A stretch of DNA of 9,893 nt from Sulfurimonas sp. (lineage in GTDB: Bacteria > Campylobacterota > Campylobacteria > Campylobacterales > Sulfurimonadaceae), in assembly GCA_003978475.1 (NCBI GenBank), contig QNZR01000044.1:1-9893 (forward strand), read 5' to 3'. Both the position numbers and the translations under genes were made by a program. Positions 7,735-9,893 of this stretch are shown here, piece after piece (within the stretch, counting starts at the first letter, position 1; each line of letters starts with the position of its first letter). Below the pieces are notes generated by a model. It made no database searches and was not told the DNA's origin. It worked only from the letters and a program-made list of their open reading frames with translations.

Positions 7735-8355
7735 TTAATACGCAAGCGGCGTTTTGGTAACGCGCTCGTCTTCATGTGGTGTAATAGCACCAAAGCCGGG
7801 AAACTCTTTTTGTTTCTGAGCTATTGCCTCATCGACCGGAGTAAGCATATCTTCATAGAGTGTAAAATGGGCTCGCTGTTCTGACGCATTTTCATACTCA
7901 CCGCCATGAACAATAGCAAGCTCCGGACACACTTCGGCACAGTAACCGCAAAAAATACAGCGCCCCAGATTAATACTGTATTGCGTCACTTCTTTGCGAC
8001 TGTTGTCATCAATACGGGTATCCATACGAATACAGTCTGAAATACAGATTTTTTCACAAAGTCCGCATCCAATACAGCGTTCCGTTCCCGATTCCCAGAG
8101 GCGTTGCATCTGATGAATCGCTCGATAGCGAGGTCCTATAGGAAGCTTCTCTTTGGGATACTGCACCGTATGAATGTCAAATTTAAACATCTCACGAAGT
8201 ACCACCCATAGTCCTACAAACAGCTCACCCCGAAAAGTACGCTTGAGAACACGTCGAAACTTGTCCATACCCGTTACCGGGTAATCTTCAATATCAACCG
8301 TAAAGTAGTTTTGTGTTCCAACATTTCTGTCTTGAAATTGTTCCATACTCATCAT
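7735..8355 (-). CDS. nuoI: NADH-quinone oxidoreductase subunit I (two [4Fe-4S] cluster ferredoxin-like subunit)
   Basis: A 206-residue protein of the 8Fe ferredoxin type. It carries clusters N6a and N6b, which pass electrons along the peripheral arm to N2 and quinone. Two CxxCxxCxxxC motifs are seen, Cys94-97-100-104 and Cys133-136-139-143. By family rule each cluster takes three cysteines from one motif and the fourth from the other. Upstream residues about 40-75 (GLWVVLREMF, then VQYPKEKLPIGPRYRA) form the usual membrane-associated N-terminal segment that contacts NuoH. Odd points: the first motif reads CEKICISDC, so the proline normally after its fourth cysteine is absent and an extra Cys108 is present. 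The second motif keeps its proline. The start is uncertain among three in-frame ATGs at 8355, 8352 and 8346. The gap to nuoH is 6 bases. Confidence 0.95.
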   Translation of the reverse strand: MMSMEQFQDRNVGTQNYFTVDIEDYPVTGMDKFRRVLKRTFRGELFVGLWVVLREMFKFDIHTVQYPKEKLPIGPRYRAIHQMQRLWESGTERCIGCGLCEKICISDCIRMDTRIDDNSRKEVTQYSINLGRCIFCGYCAEVCPELAIVHGGEYENASEQRAHFTLYEDMLTPVDEAIAQKQKEFPGFGAITPHEDERVTKTPLAY

Positions 8356-8357
8356 TA

Positions 8358-8363
8358 CCCCTT
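8358..8363 (-). promoter_or_regulatory. Ribosome binding site of nuoI that bears on its start
   Basis: The minus strand reads AAGGGG here, overlapping the nuoH stop. The first nuoI ATG (8355) is only 2 bases away, which is too close. The second ATG (8352) is 5 bases away and the third (8346) 11 bases away. Initiation at the second ATG, giving 205 residues, is therefore the most plausible, although the longest frame is listed for the gene. Confidence 0.55.
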
Positions 8364-9342
8364 AAAACATTACTACGAAGCCGGTGACGACTATATTGAT
8401 AATAGCTATTGGCATCAGTACTTTCCAGCAGAGCCACATGAGCTGATCGGGTCGTACATCCGGCCATGCGGCACGTGTCCACAAAAAGAAAAAGAACAAG
8501 AATGCCACCTTGCCCAAAAGAGCCAGAGCACCCAAAAGACTACCGTCACCAAAACCCCCTAAAAAGATCAGGGCGGTTACAAACGAGATAAAGAACATAT
8601 TGGCATACTCTCCAATAAAAAACAGTCCCCATCGCATACCGGAATACTCCGTACCAAATCCGTCAATAATCTCATGATCATTGGCAATAAGGTGAAACGG
8701 AGTACGACCGGTTTCGGCAAAGGTTGCAATCACAAACAGTATAAATGCCACCGGTTGTGACCAGATCATCCATCCGTCACTCTGATAATTATTCATGTCA
8801 ATCAAAGAGAGTGACCCAACGAGCATAATCGGCGCCAATAGCGCCAGACCCGTTACGACCTCATAGGAGATGAACACCGATGCGGCACGTGCTGCCGAGA
8901 TTAAAGACCATTTATTGGCCGACGCCATACCGCCAAGAAGCGGGCCATACAGCCCAATAGCCATCACACCCACCACATAAAGCACGCCAATATTAACATC
9001 CGAAATAATAGGACGTACGGTGTAACCAAAAAGGGTGAATTCAGGTAAAAAGGGAATGGCTGCTGCTGCCATAAATGCTGTTGCAGCCGTAATTACCGGT
9101 GCAATTTTAAAAATAGGCGCGACAACATTTTGCGGAATAATATCCTCTTTCGTAAATAACTTGACACCATCGGCTGCAATTTGCAAGAGTCCGTACGGTC
9201 CTACATGCATGGGGCCCAAACGACGCTGCATAAACGCCAATACTTTACGTTCAAAGTACGTACCAAAGCCTGCCAAAGCTGAAAAAACCAGCAATAGTAC
9301 GACAATCTTTATGATTGTCTCAATAATAAATGCTACATCCAT
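8362..9342 (-). CDS. nuoH: NADH-quinone oxidoreductase subunit H (quinone-chamber membrane subunit)
   Basis: A complete 326-residue protein with about eight to nine membrane helices and normal NuoH length. NuoH anchors the peripheral arm and forms most of the quinone entry chamber and the charged channel leading to NuoJ and NuoK. Family signatures seen: ERKVLAFMQRRLGPMHVGPYG at about 31-51, LQIAADGVKLFTKE at 53-66, SYEV at 159-162, ETGRTPFHL at 210-218, GTEYSGMRWGLFF at 230-242, GEYANM at 244-249, and RPDQLMWLCWK at 297-307. The loop at 216-228 differs from the common FDLPEAESELVAG wording: Asp becomes His217, the first Glu becomes Ala220, the second becomes Asp222, and Glu224 is kept. It starts 3 bases after the nuoG stop, with AAGGTG at 9349-9354 placed 8 bases upstream. 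Confidence 0.97.
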   Translation of the reverse strand: MDVAFIIETIIKIVVLLLVFSALAGFGTYFERKVLAFMQRRLGPMHVGPYGLLQIAADGVKLFTKEDIIPQNVVAPIFKIAPVITAATAFMAAAAIPFLPEFTLFGYTVRPIISDVNIGVLYVVGVMAIGLYGPLLGGMASANKWSLISAARAASVFISYEVVTGLALLAPIMLVGSLSLIDMNNYQSDGWMIWSQPVAFILFVIATFAETGRTPFHLIANDHEIIDGFGTEYSGMRWGLFFIGEYANMFFISFVTALIFLGGFGDGSLLGALALLGKVAFLFFFFLWTRAAWPDVRPDQLMWLCWKVLMPIAIINIVVTGFVVMF

Positions 9343-9345
9343 CTA

Positions 9346-9893
9346 TCACACCTTTTTTATAGAAGCTGAAGTAAAGCGATAACCGCTAAACAGTGCTTCA
9401 GAATTTATCTTGCTATCAAATGTCGGAAGACATGCTATCGCACCGTCAATCTTGTTGTCACTAATGACTGTTACCGTAAGTTCACCCAATGATGTTGCTA
9501 CCCTGACGGTATCACCTTCATTCAAATCACTCTCGTGTAAATAGGTCTCACTCAAATACAGACCGCCATCGGCATGCAACTGCTCCGTTTTATTGGTAAA
9601 TTCGGTAAACTGACGTACCGGATTCACCAGATAAATGACGGCTCCCTCAGGTAGAGCGAGACTGGTATCTATGTCATCGACATGCTCATCATTTTCCGTT
9701 TTTACACCTCTGTTGTCTAAAAGGTAACCTCTCACTTCAACACCATCATTGGTATAGTGATTAGGTAAATCATCAAAGCGCTGCGCCTTAAATCCGCGAT
9801 CTGTCGGTAACTGTGATGTATAGTCGATCGTCAATTCACTCTCAAGACCCAGAGCATTGGCAAGATCATTAAGTTCATACCCGTCATAATCCA
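9346..9893 (-). CDS. nuoG: NADH-quinone oxidoreductase subunit G, C-terminal 181 residues (5' part outside the window)
   Basis: The frame is open from the right edge to a TGA at 9348-9346, so only the C-terminus of the large iron-sulfur subunit is seen. NuoG holds the Fe-S chain of the peripheral arm on a molybdopterin-oxidoreductase-like fold that has lost the cofactor. In the visible part, about residues 107-156 (LYLSETYLHESDLNEGDTVRV, then a Leu-Thr-Val strand pair and IDGAIACLPTFD) look like the degenerate molybdopterin-dinucleotide-binding beta domain that ends this family. NPVRQFTEFTNK precedes it, and SGYRFTSASIKKV closes the protein. No cluster-binding cysteines are expected in this end, and only one Cys is seen. 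Assignment rests on this weak domain resemblance plus position directly before nuoH. A TTG at 9834 is not the start, because the frame continues upstream through GYELNDLANALGLE. Confidence 0.85.
   Translation of the reverse strand, partial: DYDGYELNDLANALGLESELTIDYTSQLPTDRGFKAQRFDDLPNHYTNDGVEVRGYLLDNRGVKTENDEHVDDIDTSLALPEGAVIYLVNPVRQFTEFTNKTEQLHADGGLYLSETYLHESDLNEGDTVRVATSLGELTVTVISDNKIDGAIACLPTFDSKINSEALFSGYRFTSASIKKV

Noticed and set aside
9035..9382. Plus-strand 115-codon frame across the nuoG/nuoH junction, and a similar one at 8311-8562
   Set aside because: Both are antisense to well-recognised nuo genes, with low-complexity translations and no family resemblance.
9346..9834. A separate small gene starting at the TTG at 9834
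   Set aside because: The frame continues upstream to the window edge without a stop, and the translation reads as the C-terminal end of NuoG, so the TTG is an internal leucine.

Overview
The window is one unbroken block of leftward-transcribed genes (all on the minus strand). It carries the membrane half of a proton-pumping NADH:quinone oxidoreductase-type complex I (nuo) operon, followed by a large gene that runs off the left edge. Reading in the direction of transcription, from high to low coordinates, the order is nuoG (3' end only), nuoH, nuoI, nuoJ, nuoK, nuoL, nuoM, nuoN, then a TPR-like exported protein that I identify as probable pflA, a flagellar motor scaffold. Gaps between genes run from overlaps of 4 and 1 bases up to 20 bases. 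No stretch of 300 bases lacks a gene. I see no RNA gene, mobile element, CRISPR array or convincing terminator.

The organism is most likely a member of the Campylobacterota (epsilonproteobacteria). The reasons are the nuoG-to-N order, the family-specific wording of NuoH and NuoI (the altered NuoH quinone-site loop and the NuoI cluster motif without proline), and the nuoN-pflA junction. From memory, that junction also occurs in Helicobacter pylori and Campylobacter jejuni. Base composition is moderate, in the low-to-mid 40s %GC by eye, which fits a free-living relative such as the Sulfurimonas, Sulfurovum or Sulfuricurvum group better than the AT-rich pathogens. The genus assignment is only an inference.

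Region by region: 9346-9893 is the C-terminal 181 residues of NuoG, the large iron-sulfur subunit of the peripheral arm. 8362-9342 (NuoH) and 7735-8355 (NuoI) build the joint where electrons reach quinone: NuoI carries two [4Fe-4S] clusters and NuoH forms the quinone chamber. 6848-7725 (NuoJ, NuoK) links this site to the antiporter-like pump subunits. 1898-6843 (NuoL, NuoM, NuoN) holds the three pump modules with all the expected buried Lys, Glu and His residues, so the pump looks functional. The NADH-dehydrogenase end of the operon (nuoA-F or its replacements) lies outside the window, so the electron donor cannot be judged here.

1-1877 is open on the minus strand for 625 codons with no stop. 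It begins 20 bases after the nuoN stop at a GTG (or TTG) codon behind an AAGGGGG ribosome binding site. It has a signal peptide, a beta-rich N-terminal domain and a long array of helical TPR-like hairpins. This is the layout known for PflA, which forms part of the periplasmic medial-disk scaffold that positions stator units in campylobacterial flagellar motors. A gene for the proton-motive-force consumer (motor) thus sits at the tail of the operon for the proton-motive-force producer (complex I). That is the most interesting feature of the window, although the arrangement itself is probably ancestral to the phylum rather than new.
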